Positions 26,544 to 37,391 are shown, counted from the stretch's first letter. The stretch is 64,000 nucleotides of DNA from Flaccisagitta enflata (GCA_965153355.1 OZ231127.1:39680001-39744000); one strand, 5' to 3'. Numbers and translations are program-made. Notes: generated from the sequence alone by a model not told the origin.

Positions 26544-29231
26544 GTGAGGATTATAAGATTCAGATTTAGGGCACAATAGATCAACACTGTGAAATATCAT
26601 GCCTTTTTACGAATTTCACGTGCCATTTATATGAATAATTGATATAGGTTTAAAGACACAATATAGCAACAATGTGAAATATTATGCCCTATGTACATTT
26701 CAATCATTGTAAGACCATGTCAGTCAGTCTATTTGTTTATCCATACGTCCATTGTTGTTGCGTATAATTTGTATTTTATTGAATAGCTCAGGTCACTTTC
26801 AACTTGCTAGGCTCCTTGGCCTTGTGACAATGTGACATGTACAAGCCAAGATGAATAATGATTACTCATACGCTCTCTCTCTCTCTCTGTCAAATCAAAT
26901 CAAATCTCTCTCTCTCTTTTTCTCTTTCTTTCTCTCTCTGTCTTTCTCTCTCTCGCTCTCGCAGGTTGCCTTCTATGCTGTACAACATCTCCCTCCATTT
27001 CTCGAATTTTTGGTGAACGAAACCAACAATCACTTCTCTCATTCTCCGCTGCGTCGCGACAACTACCAAGAACTTCATGTCGCGATGACTGGGAAGAAGG
27101 CAAAGCGCGTTCGTCGCAACGTCAAAACTCGCTTTCTGGCACTGGGGGACGCAGTTGAAATTAACGTCGAACAGTGGGACCCCTTAACTGAATATTTCAA
27201 AGTAGTGGCTGCTGAAAATCCGAACGGTCAAGATTCCTACACCATTCACCAACTGAATACTCTTTACTCGGCAAAGAACAAAATCGTCATGACGTTTTTG
27301 TCAGATCGGCTCGGTCGTTTGAATCAGCTCAACAAACTGTTCCAAGGAGAACAACCAAACCAGGCTAAGCTTCTCGACAACTTGCTCAGCTTCTTCTACG
27401 GCGTACTCGACGACGTTCTGACTCGAGAAGGGGTTCAACAAGTAAAGGCATCATCTGACCTATTTTCAGTGGATTTGATCCCTTTCCGCAAACCAACAGC
27501 TGCGATTCATTTTGGGTTGAAATCTAATTGAGTTTAATTAGGTATATCATAGATTAACGACTTTATACTTAAGGGGTTTTCGCATTGGGCGTATTATCTA
27601 GATATTATCTAGATATTCCCTATGTAATATCTCGATAATTTTCCCAATGCGAAAACCCCTTACGTATGCATTTACTTCTTTTTATAAGAACCAAGTTTAT
27701 AACAATGTTAGGCTTGAGATCCTCAAAAATTTAAGAATATTGGAAGCCTGTATTTTTTCACAAATTTAAAAATATTGAGCTTGAAATCTTTTAAGGTTTA
27801 AGAACATGCAAAAATATTAGAAAGCTTTTTTTTTTTCATTAAAAATGATAAACCAGGATATGAGGATATGAAGGTTTTACTGTATTTTCATTGATCAAAT
27901 ATTTTAAATCTGCTACTTGATTATTACAGTGACATTTTCCTTTTTTTTTCCAGGAGATAAACTCAATCATTCTTTATTGAAGGTTAAAAGCTGTGTTTAA
28001 ATTAAAAATAATTCCAAAATATTCAAGTCTTGAAACTGCTAAAAATCTAAAAACATTGAAGGCTTGCTCAAAAAATGATGTTATTATAAAAAGAAATAAG
28101 TGTATGATAGGTGGAACAATATCCCTCACTATACCCACACTGAAAAATATGGAAGAGGGCCTTGTGAGCCCTCAGTGACTAGTTACTACGCGCATCAAAC
28201 CTAGTTTTCCATTTAGTAAAACTAACATAGGAAACATCCATTCTGAGTCTAACCCAAAACACTATTGCTTACCAATGTAGCAAATATTGATTAAAAAAAT
28301 ATAACAACATTGTGAAATATTTTTTTTAATGCACAGTCTGAGTGCGATTTTTATTGCTGAGTATGTGTCTTTTATGTTAAACAGTAAGGATAAATACAAT
28401 GTGAAATAATTTGAATTTGTAATAAATGCATTAGTGGAGCGCAATATCTCAATTAGATTTTTTAAACCCAGATACAAGTTTGAACTGGAGAGTGCAAGGG
28501 TGTGCAAACCCGACGAATTGTTGCACATCAGAGGACAACTTTCGAACTTTTTATTTGAAATGGCTTCTCAAATTCAAGCTCGCCTCCCAGACAATGTCAA
28601 ACTCTTGAGGAAAATCAATGTTTTTGATCCTCGTCATCTTCTAAGCAGCACTGACATGATCGTGGTCAGTGAGATTGCTTCGCACTTTAGCTCGCTTGGT
28701 GGCGGTGAGGAAATTGATGTATCCAAAGTGGAAGGGGAACTGCGCCAACTCCGACACACAAGTCTCAGCGTCACGATTGAAACTCCTCTTCTTGAATTCT
28801 GGTCCGCAGTTGCGAAGCTGAAAAGCGGGGATGAGCAGGTCTTCCCACATCTAACTCGACTTGCTTCAGTCCTTTTGTGTCTCCCAATTTCCAACGCCAC
28901 AGTTGAGCGCCTCTTTAGCATCATGGGAGTCGTCAAAACAAAACTGCGAAACTCTTTGGCAATATCGATGGTTGACGGCGTTCTGGCTACTCGCTACGGG
29001 ATCAAACAACAGGGAGAAACTTGTGCGAATATCTCCATTCTTCCCGGCATGATGCAACGATTCAATCAAAACATGTACGATCATGTGCGGGCTCGCAGTC
29101 AAGGCACTGCTCCGACGGCCCCGCAACTTCAGCCAAGTAACAATGATGAAGAGGATGAAGATGACGAAATGATTCAAATTCTTCAAGATGTTGAGGATAC
29201 GCTTGGCGAACCCGTTTTTATCACGCCGTAG
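25731..29231 (+). CDS. hAT-family transposase with zinc finger, three exons
   Basis: Exons 25731-26543, 26965-27515 and 28472-29231 join in phases 0 and 2 into 707 residues plus TAG. Near the N-terminus is a C-x2-C-x13-H-x5-H zinc finger (C42, C45, H59, H65). The RNase H-like core shows IIIDEATDVS (D169), GIGIDGANVMVG (D236) and the hAT signature C-x2-H in RCVAHSLAK (C264, H267). The C-terminal dimerisation region LPISNATVERLFS supplies the third acidic residue (E600). It ends in a D/E-rich tail. The layout is that of ZNF862-like hAT proteins. I chose ATG 25731 because it follows a good acceptor (CTATTTCAG, 25710) and the open frame upstream is inserted repeat DNA. No frameshift or stop was found, so it may encode an active or domesticated enzyme. 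Confidence 0.85.
26965..27515 (+). CDS. hAT transposase exon 2
   Basis: Encodes the helical insertion domain (VAFYAVQHLPPFLEFLVNE to TAAIHF, about residues 272-455). The donor TTTGG/GTTGAA is weak, but it is the one that gives G-YKFELES across the junction in frame; reading on gives a stop 12 bases later. Confidence 0.78.
27572..27660. mobile_element. 89-bp TA-flanked fold-back
   Basis: AGGGGTTTTCGCATTGGG and its exact inverse, TA on both sides (27570-27571, 27661-27662); the centre contains two TATTATCTAGA units. Inside hAT intron 2. Confidence 0.85.
28472..29231 (+). CDS. hAT transposase exon 3
   Basis: Acceptor TTTAAACCCAG; the first base completes Gly455. Encodes the rest of the core and the hAT dimerisation region (LPISNATVERLFSIMGVVKT, RNSLAISMVDGVLATRYG), then a Gln/Asp/Glu-rich tail to TAG. 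Confidence 0.85.
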
Positions 29232-29624
29232 TCCCGATCGCTTTTTTCAAAGACACAATATAACAACACTGTGTCATATCATGTCTTTCTTTTCTTTTTT
29301 TTATGTTTAACGACAATGAATGATAACCAATTATTCAAAACGGATGTATAAAATTCTACCCAATTGTACAGTGGCATTTTACGCGTTTAAAAGCATTTTA
29401 CTTGTTTTTATAGTATTAGTTTCTTTGTCATTGGTCACTAGGTAAGCATATGGAAATCTAGCGAATTTCTAGCTACTTTGGAAAAAAACTTAGCGAATTC
29501 TAGCGATTTCTGGGGGGTTAACTAGCGAATTTGGAAAAGCCAGAGTTAGCAGCAATTTTTTTATATTTCATATCATTAGCTCAACAGAAATAAGCTGAAT
29601 AAGTTGTCTCTTTTTTTTTTGGCC

Positions 29625-29733
29625 ATGGTTAGCTTGGCAAGGATTTGTGGGCTGTGGCCAGGCCCAAGTCAACATACCGTGTTGCAGTTGAGGAATTTAG
29701 ATTGGAAGAGTCAGCCTCCTCTGTTATCTCAAG
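29625..29733 (+). CDS. Possible small first exon
   Basis: From ATG 29625 the frame is open for 36 codons to a strong donor CAAG/GTAAGT. Alternatively GTTGCAG at 29687 is an acceptor for a 46-bp exon. 72 bases after the proposed end of the hAT transposon. Not recognised; no partner exon found. Confidence 0.2.
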
Positions 29734-29822
29734 GTAAGTCGGCAGCGTTCAGGGGAAAGTTTTTGCTTGTCTGAAGAAAAGAACAATCACGAGGCCTGGA
29801 AGTCAGTTTACATATGTCCAAG

Positions 29823-30166
29823 CAGCGGCGTAGGAGAAGGGACTTCAATTGAAGTCCCTGTTGTCGGGACACTAAAGTTGTCGGGACACTAAATTTTCCA
29901 AGAGAAAAAAGGAAGAAAGGAAAAAAAGAAGGGAAAGAAAGGAAAAGAATGTAAGGAAAGGAAAAAAAATGAAAGAAAGAAAGAAAGGAAAGGAGGAAAG
30001 GGAAAATTTAGTGTTTATCAACTTTATTTCCTTAGAAATTACAGTAATCACATATGTGTATAGTTATATGGCAAAATTTGTTGGTTGGCTTCAGTTGGGA
30101 CACTTAATTTGTCGGACACCAATTGGGGATTTAAGTCCTTAAAATCTTTACTCTCCTACGCCGCTG
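29823..30166 (+). mobile_element. hAT-type MITE, 344 bp
   Basis: Ends CAGCGGCGTAGGAGAAGG and TCTCCTACGCCGCTG; flanks TGTCCAAG and TGTTCAAG (7 of 8). A GGGACTTCAATTGAAGTCCC palindrome and two TTGTCGGGACACTAAA motifs near the left; purine-rich centre. Confidence 0.87.
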
Positions 30167-30416
30167 TGTTCAAGTGTACACGCTTCACGAATGAGCACCA
30201 AAACGCGTGTTTACACGCGTGAGTGTTCTTTTGGACTCTAGCATGCGATAGAGAGAAAAAGTGAGTTGGAGGAGAGATATAGAACACGTGCTCGCGTGCG
30301 CGCGTGTGCATGTGTGCGACGAGTGCGATTTTAGAGTGCGACGGCTCCCACTCAATCTCTCTCTTTCTCTCTTTCTGCGTTGATGCACGCGCGAAAGAGG
30401 GAAAAAGATGTGCATG

Positions 30417-30418
<2 letters not shown>
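30167..30418. other. Short unique stretch
   Basis: CG/GT-rich with ACACGCGTGTTTACACGCGT-like palindromes; no gene seen. Confidence 0.4.
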
Positions 30419-30506
<88 letters not shown>

Positions 30507-30541
30507 CGGACGGACGGACGGACGGACGGACGGACGGACAG
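30419..30541. repeat. (GA)n then (CAGA)n then (CGGA)n
   Basis: Three arrays in succession, each a one-base change from the last, suggesting stepwise microsatellite conversion. Confidence 0.92.
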
Positions 30542-30629
30542 ACAGAGAAGCAAAAAAAACAAACTAACATAAAATTACATAAAATTGATAAAAAGACGGA
30601 GAGCCGGCTGACAGGCGGACTGGACAACG

Positions 30630-30864
30630 AACAAGTGACGCGGGGTCACAATATCGTTGCGGACGGGAGTGTAGAGGCATCCGACCCACACCCACACCCC
30701 AACCCCCATCCCACAGACACAAACATACACAAAAGTATCTAAAACGCTTGTTATTCCACTTTTCAACTCGATGACCCTGGGCCGACAGACGGATCGATAA
30801 TCGGACCAACAGACGGACCGACGGACAGACAGACAGCGCCTCTTATAGAGTCCGCAACTTAGAA
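30630..30864 (-). mobile_element. Hairpin-ended element, type A
   Basis: AACAAGTGACGCGGGGTCAC (perfect stem), AATATCGTTGCGGACGGG, CACACCCACACCCCAACCCC, AAAACGCTTGTTATTCCAC, GACC/GACA core, CTCTTATAGAGTCCGCAACTTAGAA. The right hairpin is damaged by a deletion, as in the copy at 8591. Confidence 0.82.
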
Positions 30865-30879
30865 TCGTCGAAAAGCTTT

Positions 30880-31350
30880 AGATGGTCAGCGTTACCCGTT
30901 GCCCCTATATGAGTGTATCTGGATGTGTGATCGTTAGGCTAGAATTTTGGCCTCAAGGCTGGGATTTGAGCCTCAAGGCTGCAATATGAGCTCCAAAGGG
31001 GGTGGACGGCTGGAGAAGAAGGAGGAGAAGGAGAACAGGTCGCCCAAGGGCAATATATATGTGGTCAGCGATACCCGTTGACCTGCTTTACATGATTGTA
31101 AATTAGAGTCAGAGGAAGCAGGGCAGCAGCCCTGAAGGGGACAAAATCGTGTAGAACACAGGGGGACTTTAGTTCATCCGTCCATCCGTCCATTCGTCCG
31201 TCTGTCCCCCCCCAGGCCCTCTTAGGCCTGAAATCTGCCTTCTCAGGCCTGAAATCTACCCACTCAGGCCTGAAATATGCTCTTGAATCTGAGAGAAGAA
31301 GGCGAAATTTGCCCTTTGTTTGAAAGCATAGGTCATTGGTCGCTGCCTAA
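30880..31350. mobile_element. H-family element, rearranged
   Basis: Contains GGTCAGCGTTACCCGTTGCC, a GAGGCTGGGATTTGAGCC array, CGCCCAAGGGCAATA, a second GGTCAGCGATACCCGTTGAC, GCAGGGCAGCAGCCCTGAAGGGG and an AGGCCTGAAATCTGCC array. It looks like pieces of the 5926 and 6450 types joined. Confidence 0.6.
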
Positions 31351-31403
31351 AAAGGAACGAACGACAGATTGACATGCAACTAGCCAAAATTGATCAACAG
31401 GGT

Positions 31404-31458
31404 ATGAATGAATGAATGAATGAATGAATGAATGAATGAATGAATGAATGAATGAATG
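31404..31458. repeat. (AATG)n microsatellite
   Basis: About 14 units. Confidence 0.93.
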
Positions 31459-31484
31459 AAGGAATGAATTAATTAACATGGCTA

Positions 31485-31650
31485 CTGAAGTCGCTTGCGG
31501 GTGGGCAGGGGCAGTGAAAAAAGGCAAATTCATGCATTTGGGCAGGAGCAGTAACGTCAAAGACGCCCGAAATCCCCGAAAAAGCTTACATCGACGGTCG
31601 GACGGAGCGACCGACCGACCGAAATAGAGGGTTATCGAGTCGCGACTAAA
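31485..31650 (-). mobile_element. Hairpin-ended element, type C, left end lost
   Basis: GAAGTCGCTTGCGGGTGGGCAG, CATTTGGGCAGGAGCAGTAA, GGTCGGACGG.GCGACCGACC core and TCGAGTCGCGACTAAAAAA. The right hairpin loop is deleted, leaving AGTCGCGACT. Confidence 0.7.
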
Positions 31651-31750
31651 AAATGAATGAATAAAAAAGATAGGTTCGCGGGTTATTACTTGATATTTAT
31701 ACGCTGAATAAGATAGAAAGATAGATAAAATACATGACATTCTGTTAAAA

Positions 31751-31890
31751 AGAACAAGTTGGTAACCTGAAGTTACGATATCGGACGGGCATAGGGGCGC
31801 GGAGTTAATACACACTATTTGAGCATGGCAGTCCAATTACCCAACGTACCTACCGACCGACAAACTAACCTTGAGAGGTTAAGAGAAGAG
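31751..31890 (-). mobile_element. A-like fragment
   Basis: AACAAGTTGGTAACCTGAAGTTAC keeps a GTAAC/GTTAC stem with a different loop, then GATATCGGACGGGCATAGGGGCG and a few GACCGAC units. No right hairpin. Confidence 0.5.
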
Positions 31891-32498
31891 AGGATGAAAA
31901 GATAAGAAAACAAGAATCTAATAACGTAAATGACCTCTCGAGACCAGCATGAAGTATGCATCAACTTAAACAGCAAGAGGATCAAGCGGAATGACCAATG
32001 TCTCCTTTATGGTTGCCTGTAGGTAAGGATTTCAGCAGCAGTCAGTTGACAGACCCATATCCGTCTACAGCCCAATTGTCCATCGTCCAATTGCATAGAC
32101 ATTAAAACATGTTTTATTGGTTGACTGTTTGTGCTTATTCTCTATTCTTCCTCTGTTCGACTGTTGAATATCTTTTTTTTTCAATAATCACTGATCACAA
32201 TCACTGTCTGAGCATCCCGCATCCATCAAGCCAAAGTTGGGGCGGATCACTCACTCAGTCACCAAGACCAAAGCTTGGTGGAGAGCGGCCGATGAGCTTA
32301 CGACTATTTTCCTCACGACGACGGTCCCCATTACTGGTAATCCTTAATCATAACTCATAAGTCGTTTGAAATTGACCAAAGTGTTAGAATATCTGCTCGG
32401 GCCTTCTTGTAGCCTCAGCTTCACATCATTCTTAATCTAACTATGGAAACAATATCATACATTAATACATTTAAATGAAAACAAGAGCATATGTTGGG

Positions 32499-32504
<6 letters not shown>
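31891..32504. other. Intergenic, 75-bp dispersed repeat
   Basis: About 32268-32340 (CCAAAGCTTGGT, then CTTACGAC..TTTTCCTCACG and CCATTACTGGTAA) recurs at 57401-57482. The rest is not assigned. Confidence 0.45.
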
Positions 32505-32552
<48 letters not shown>

Positions 32553-33230
32553 GTTGCATGCGATGAAAGCAAAAAGAGTGGGAGAAAGAGAAAGAGAGAG
32601 AGATCGCGTGAGCCACTGAGCGCCGAGGTTGCGTGCAGCGTGTGTGTGTCTGTGTGTGTGTGTTAGTGTCTGCGTGTGTCGTCGTTGTGTGCGAAGAAGA
32701 GAAAGAGCAGAGAGAGAGAGCAAGAGAGAGGCGAAGCGGCTTGGTGCGTGTGTTAGAGTGTGTGTCTGCGTGCGAGCTTTCCCACTCTCTCTATCATAGA
32801 TGCACTCTGGCTTTCCTCATCCAAGAAAAGCGAAGGAGATGCGACAAGCAAAAAATTTGATACACAAATGCAACAAAGGAAAAAAAACGTTTATATGTCG
32901 GTATTATCGTTTTCTTTCTCAGTCTCCTTATCCTCACATTAAACATTAAAATTTCGCAAACAAAACTTGGGATAATGAAACAAAAGATAAACAAGTCGAA
33001 TCCTGGGCAATTCAAAACCGCAAAGACCGATCTTTCTCATTCGTCATTGATTTTAGTCTTCGAATTATACCTTAAAGTTAAAGTTCAACGCACAGTCCTC
33101 GAAATATAGTATGACTCAAGCCTCAACTTCATTAGGGCGCAAGTCTGTGGTAGGACATTTTCTCGATATTTTTGCACTGTAAGTTTGTGTTTCTACCAAA
33201 AAAAAAAGTACCCCTATACCGACACACCTG
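32505..33230. repeat. (GA)n tract and unassigned sequence
   Basis: (GA)n at 32505-32549 and a GTGT/GA-rich stretch to about 32770. No supported gene after that; AT-rich. Confidence 0.5.
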
Positions 33231-33504
<274 letters not shown>

Positions 33505-33573
33505 TGTGTTCGCGGTCGGCCGGTTCGTCTGTCTGTCTGTCGATCGATCCGTCGGTCGCATGATCGCTCTCTC

Positions 33574-34251
33574 TTTTTAGATGCGTCCTTGCATCTCAAT
33601 AAGAGGGTGTGTCCCTTGGTAGGTCTGAATGTCTGTCCGGAACGCGAAAATTTCTGAACTTGATTTCTAAGGTTTTCTCTGCATTTCTCTTCATGTCTCT
33701 TCATGTCTCTCACATCTCTTATGTCTCTTTCGTCTCTTTTGTCTCTTTTGTCTCTTTTGTCTCTTTTGTCTCTTTTGTCTCTTTTGTCTCTTTTGTCTCC
33801 AGTATGTCTCCTACATGTCTCTTATGTCTCTTAGTCATCCTATTTCTCTTATTCTCTTATTCTCTTATGTCTCTTATGTCTCCTATGTCTCTTATGTCTC
33901 TTATGTCTCTTATGTTTCATGTCTCTTCATGTCTCTTCATGTCTCTTCATGTCTCTTCATGTCTCTCCATATCTCTCCATGTCTCGTGATGGGGGCGTGA
34001 GGGGGATGGAGAGGCGTGGGCGGGGAGGCGTTGGGAAGTGGGGGTGTGTGGGGGGCGGGGTAGCGTGGGGGGGTGGGAAGGCGTGGGGGATGAGAGATAA
34101 ATTAGTTTATATTTTTCTCTTTATCTCAGTATCTTTATATTTTCATCTCATCATATCTTAATATCATTATATCTTAATATCTTAATATCTTTATATCTTA
34201 ATATCTTACAACTAAAGAGGACGCATCTATTGGACATCTCTTGGCCTTGTT
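33574..34251 (+). mobile_element. Hairpin-ended element, type E, with long arrays
   Basis: TTTTTAGATGCGTCCTTGCATCTC (stem GATGC/GCATC), AATAAGAGGGTGTGTCCCTT, GGTAGGTCTGAATGTCTGTCC, then an array of TCTTATGTC / TCTTTTGTC / TCTTCATGTC units (33680-33985), a G-rich block (33985-34090), an ATATCTTAAT block and AAGAGGACGCATCTATTGGA, ATCTCTTGGCCTTGTT. Same order of blocks as the copy at 48464. Confidence 0.87.
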
Positions 34252-34354
34252 TTTTCGTTTATTGTTTCTTTGTTTGGGCGGTTTTTGTAACATTGCAACA
34301 GCCGTTGCTTGTTTTCCTTTAGACTATTGTCATGAGTCTTTGTAATTTGAATTA
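34252..34354. other. Short unique stretch
   Basis: No gene or repeat seen. Confidence 0.4.
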
Positions 34355-34487
34355 AACAAGGCCAAGTAGGCCAATAAGGTGCGACGTGTGGATCGTCGAA
34401 CGAATGCGTTACCAACCAACCAACCGACCGACCTACCGACCAACCAACCACAGCCAGTTACAGAGGTGCTTTGTCGCACCTAAAAAA
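34355..34487 (-). mobile_element. Hairpin-ended element, type F
   Basis: AACAAGGCCAAGTAGGCC (stem GGCC/GGCC), AATAAGGTGCGACGTGTGG, ATCGTCGAACGAATGCGTT, ACCAACC/GACC core, GAGGTGCTTTGTCGCACCTAAAAA. Both hairpins perfect; best F copy. Confidence 0.9.
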
Positions 34488-34795
34488 AAGGTCCTTGTTT
34501 CATTTTAAGAACGTTTCAAGTTGTTCCTGAATGATTTTAGGTCAAGTTAGTTGTTGTTGCATGATTTTTTCCTGTCCTGTCCTGTCCGTGTATGTGAACT
34601 TGGCGCATGACGCTGACGGCTCCTACGGTCCTACCCAATGTCAGGCCAATGATACAGGTAGAATGTTGCATCCTTGATTATGCTGGCGGAATCTAATGAT
34701 GTTGTCCTTGCGGAATCAGCAATAATGTTGTCCTTTTTTTTACTGTGTCGTTGTTCATTAGCCGCGCCATAGTAGTAGATCCCTGTCTCTCTGTC
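34488..34795. other. Intergenic, no gene seen
   Basis: Contains CCTGTCCTGTCCTGTCC at 34572. No coding signal. Confidence 0.4.
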
Positions 34796-34926
<131 letters not shown>

Positions 34927-35097
34927 TTGAACCGCATTTAGGAATTCGTATACACATTCCTTTTGACAGTGGAAATGGTGAAAATGATTTTTCGATAATT
35001 GACTGCATGAAGTTCAGGCGCGTGTCACGGAATAGAGATGATGCTCCCAACGCGAACTTGCTTTATCATCATTCGTCTTGAAGTGATTTCGAAATGC

Positions 35098-35098
<1 letters not shown>

Positions 35099-35187
<89 letters not shown>
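35099..35187. repeat. (GA)n microsatellite
   Basis: 44 units followed by ACAGACAGACGG. Confidence 0.95.
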
Positions 35188-35196
<9 letters not shown>

Positions 35197-35347
35197 GGAC
35201 AGAGAAACAGAGACAGAGTGAGACAGAGAGAGACAAAGAGAGACAGACAAACACGCGTACAAATGTAAGCACAGGCAAAATCTTTCTGGGAATAAGTGTG
35301 TTTAGCATCAAACTTATCTAAAGATATCTCGGCTTCTAGAAGAATTA

Positions 35348-35524
35348 CAGTTGAATCCCGCTCTAAAGGATTTGAAGGGACCAACAACTTATTTCTGTTA
35401 TTGCCGGAATTTTGTTATTGCCAATAAAGGATATTTAAAAAAACAACTTGAAGGGACTATGAATGTCTATCTGTTATAGGCAGAATTCCGTTGCTGGCGG
35501 GTCTGTTAGAGCGGGGTTCAACTG
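35348..35524. mobile_element. 177-bp TA-flanked element, pogo-like ends
   Basis: TIR CAGTTGAATCCCGCTCTAA / TTAGAGCGGGGTTCAACTG, TA on both sides. Same family and length as 15824-16000. Confidence 0.85.
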
Positions 35525-35912
35525 TACATAATTTTCTATAAAAAAAAACTAAACTACTGCAAAAAATCTTCAAAATGAATTCAATCTGGTTTAACCGTTC
35601 ATAAATGCAATGACAGCCAAAAAAGAAAAAAACAGTCATTTTTGAAATTGCAAAAAAATTGCAGAGGATAGAATTTGAGATCCTAGAGACCCTAGAGATC
35701 CCAGAGATAAGAGATTTTTTCAGCTTCCAGAAGAGCTGGATAGATTTTTCAAAAAAGCAAATTATTCTACATCAAAAATTCTACAAGATGAGCGCAATTT
35801 GTTTTTTTGTTTACAGCTTTAACAATTTAAAAATGCCAAGTAAAATAGTTAAAGCTTATCTTCGGCATTTATTGCCAGTAATGATGCTCACAAACAGTGA
35901 AAGCAGAGCGTG
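35525..35912. other. Intergenic, no gene seen
   Basis: AT-rich; a plus frame of 86 codons (35659-35919) has no recognisable features. Confidence 0.4.
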
Positions 35913-36071
35913 TTTTTAGTTGCGGACACGCGACTCTACACCTTGCCGTGTCGGTCGGTCGGTCCGTCAGTCCGTCCGTCCGTCGGTCACATTTCTGAAT
36001 TCCGAGCGGTTTTTGCGGTACTGCTCCTGCCCAACCGTCCGCGACTGGATTGCCGTGTATCCGGCCTTGTT
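35913..36071 (+). mobile_element. Hairpin-ended element, type D
   Basis: TTTTTAGTTGCGGACACGCGACTC: the left arm is the GTTGC form, the right arm the GTCGC form, i.e. an uncompensated (or G-T paired) intermediate between the two stem types. The rest is as 2701: CTACACCTTGCCGTGTCGG, GTCC core, GCTCCTGCCCAACCG, GCCGTGTATCCGGCCTTGTT. Confidence 0.88.
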
Positions 36072-36272
36072 TTTTTTTTCTTAAAAATATGCACAAATTA
36101 CTTTCCAAAGGCATGACTGGAAAGGACTGGTAAGGGAAATGTTACATGAAGTCCTTACGCCCTTGCAATATGGCTAAGCGTTGGTCAATAAAAAAGAATA
36201 TTCATTATTAGTATTTGATGGCTAACTTTTTTCCTGGGTAGTATATGTCATCTTGTTCCCAACTCAGATGAA

Positions 36273-36475
36273 AACAAGGCCGGATACACGGCTACCCCAG
36301 TCGCGTGCGGGTGGGCAGGGGCCGTAATTGAGGTCACCAGATCATTTGGGCAGGAGCAGTGAAGCCACAAATCCCAAAAACCCCAAAAAAGTAAAGTGTG
36401 ACGGACGGACGGACAGACCGACGGACCGACGGACCGACAAAGCGGAGTGTAGAGTCGCGTAGCACGCGACTAAAA
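36273..36475 (-). mobile_element. Hairpin-ended element, type C
   Basis: AACAAGGCCGGATACACGGC, ACCCCAGTCGCGTGCGGGTG, TCATTTGGGCAGGAGCAGTG, CCCCAAAAAAGTAAAGTGTG, (GGAC/CGAC)n, GTAGAGTCGCGTAGCACGCGAC and TAAAAA. Stem AGTCGCG/CGCGACT with loop TAGCA. Intact; best C copy. Confidence 0.9.
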
Positions 36476-36647
36476 ACTGCAAAAGATGGTGCTGGCATAT
36501 ATAGTCCATTTGTTAAACGTGAACTCTGCGTCGTAAAAATGCATGTAAATATGCGGTTCATGGGATCGTGTCCTCAGCAGTCGCCAACCCTTGAAATACA
36601 GCGAGATGAAGCTCGATGCAGAGTGTCGCTAAAACACAGTCACTAAC

Positions 36648-36650
<3 letters not shown>

Positions 36651-36705
<55 letters not shown>
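36651..36705. repeat. (GA)n microsatellite
   Basis: About 27 units, then CAGA units. Confidence 0.95.
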
Positions 36706-36718
<13 letters not shown>

Positions 36719-36829
36719 AAGACAGGCAGACGTAGACATCTGGAAAAACAGAAGGATGAAGGGGAAAGTAAAACTTGAAAACAAATGCAGTAGAGCCTTG
36801 ACTCTAGAGTGCATATAGCCAGGGGCGTA

Positions 36830-37054
36830 TTAGAGCGAGGATTTTTGGGACAGCATGCCCTAAAATATGTAGGTGATTAAGCAACTTATTTAGCTAACTA
36901 AACTCCATGATATCATTTAGTATAGAGACTTAAAGTAAAGGTATAAAATGTAACAGATATCTTATCGAACATGAGAAACTTTTGTTTTCCTTGTATGCAT
37001 TTGTGTCCGACAGGGGCAGCAGCTGCCCCAGACGCCCCGTCTAATACGCCTCTG
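36830..37054. mobile_element. 225-bp MITE, CAGGGGCGTATTAGA ends
   Basis: CAGGGGCGTATTAGAGCG at the left; GTCTAATACGCCTCTG inverted at the right, preceded by GTGTCCGACAGGGGCAGCAGCTGCCCC. The sub-terminal parts resemble the MITE at 22934. The 8-bp duplication is not clear (ATAG on both sides). Confidence 0.65.
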
Positions 37055-37237
37055 ATAGCCTGCATTACTATGCCGTTTATGCGCCATATGCCCTCACGAC
37101 TCATATATAAATGAAATTCTGTGGTTGAACAAGAAATCAGGATTGAATCAATGTCTTCCGTTTCTGCTTGCGCAGCGGACGGACCGACAGTTTTTCTGAT
37201 CATGCAAATGAAGTTATTAATCCATGCGGTTTCAGGT

Positions 37238-37391
37238 GTTTAGTCGCGGACACGCGACTCTACACCTTGCCGTGTCGGTCGGTCGGTAGGTCGGTCCGTC
37301 CGTCCGTCACATTTTTGAATTCCGAGTGGTTTTCGCATTACTGCTCCTGCCCAACCGTCCGCGACTGGAATGCCGTGTATCCGGCCTTGTT
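37238..37391 (+). mobile_element. Hairpin-ended element, type D
   Basis: TTTAGTCGCGGACACGCGACTC, CTACACCTTGCCGTGTCGG, GTCGGTAGGTCGGTCC core, GCTCCTGCCCAACCGTCCGC, GCCGTGTATCCGGCCTTGTT. Preceded by GCGGTTTCAG. Confidence 0.88.

Larger units (their letters stand above)
24295..29553 (+). mobile_element. Autonomous hAT transposon (about 5.3 kb)
   Basis: Encloses the three-exon transposase. Proposed ends are GCTGCTAA and its inverse TTAGCAGC, flanked by AATTCTAT and AATTTTTT (6 of 8 identical, a plausible aged 8-bp duplication). Both ends carry several sub-terminal copies of CTAGCGAATT (24346-24450 and 29459-29530), the kind of array that hAT transposases bind. A hairpin-ended element (24854-25686), itself split by a MITE, and a 89-bp TA element (27572) are nested inside. 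The exact ends are inferred. Confidence 0.7.

Noticed and set aside
27572-27660. Perfect hairpin as a microRNA precursor
   Set aside because: TA duplications and the pattern of other copies show a transposable fold-back element.
24295-29553. The transposase as a host ZNF862-type gene rather than a transposon
   Set aside because: Not excluded, but candidate inverted ends, a near-matching 8-bp flank and sub-terminal repeats favour a transposon.
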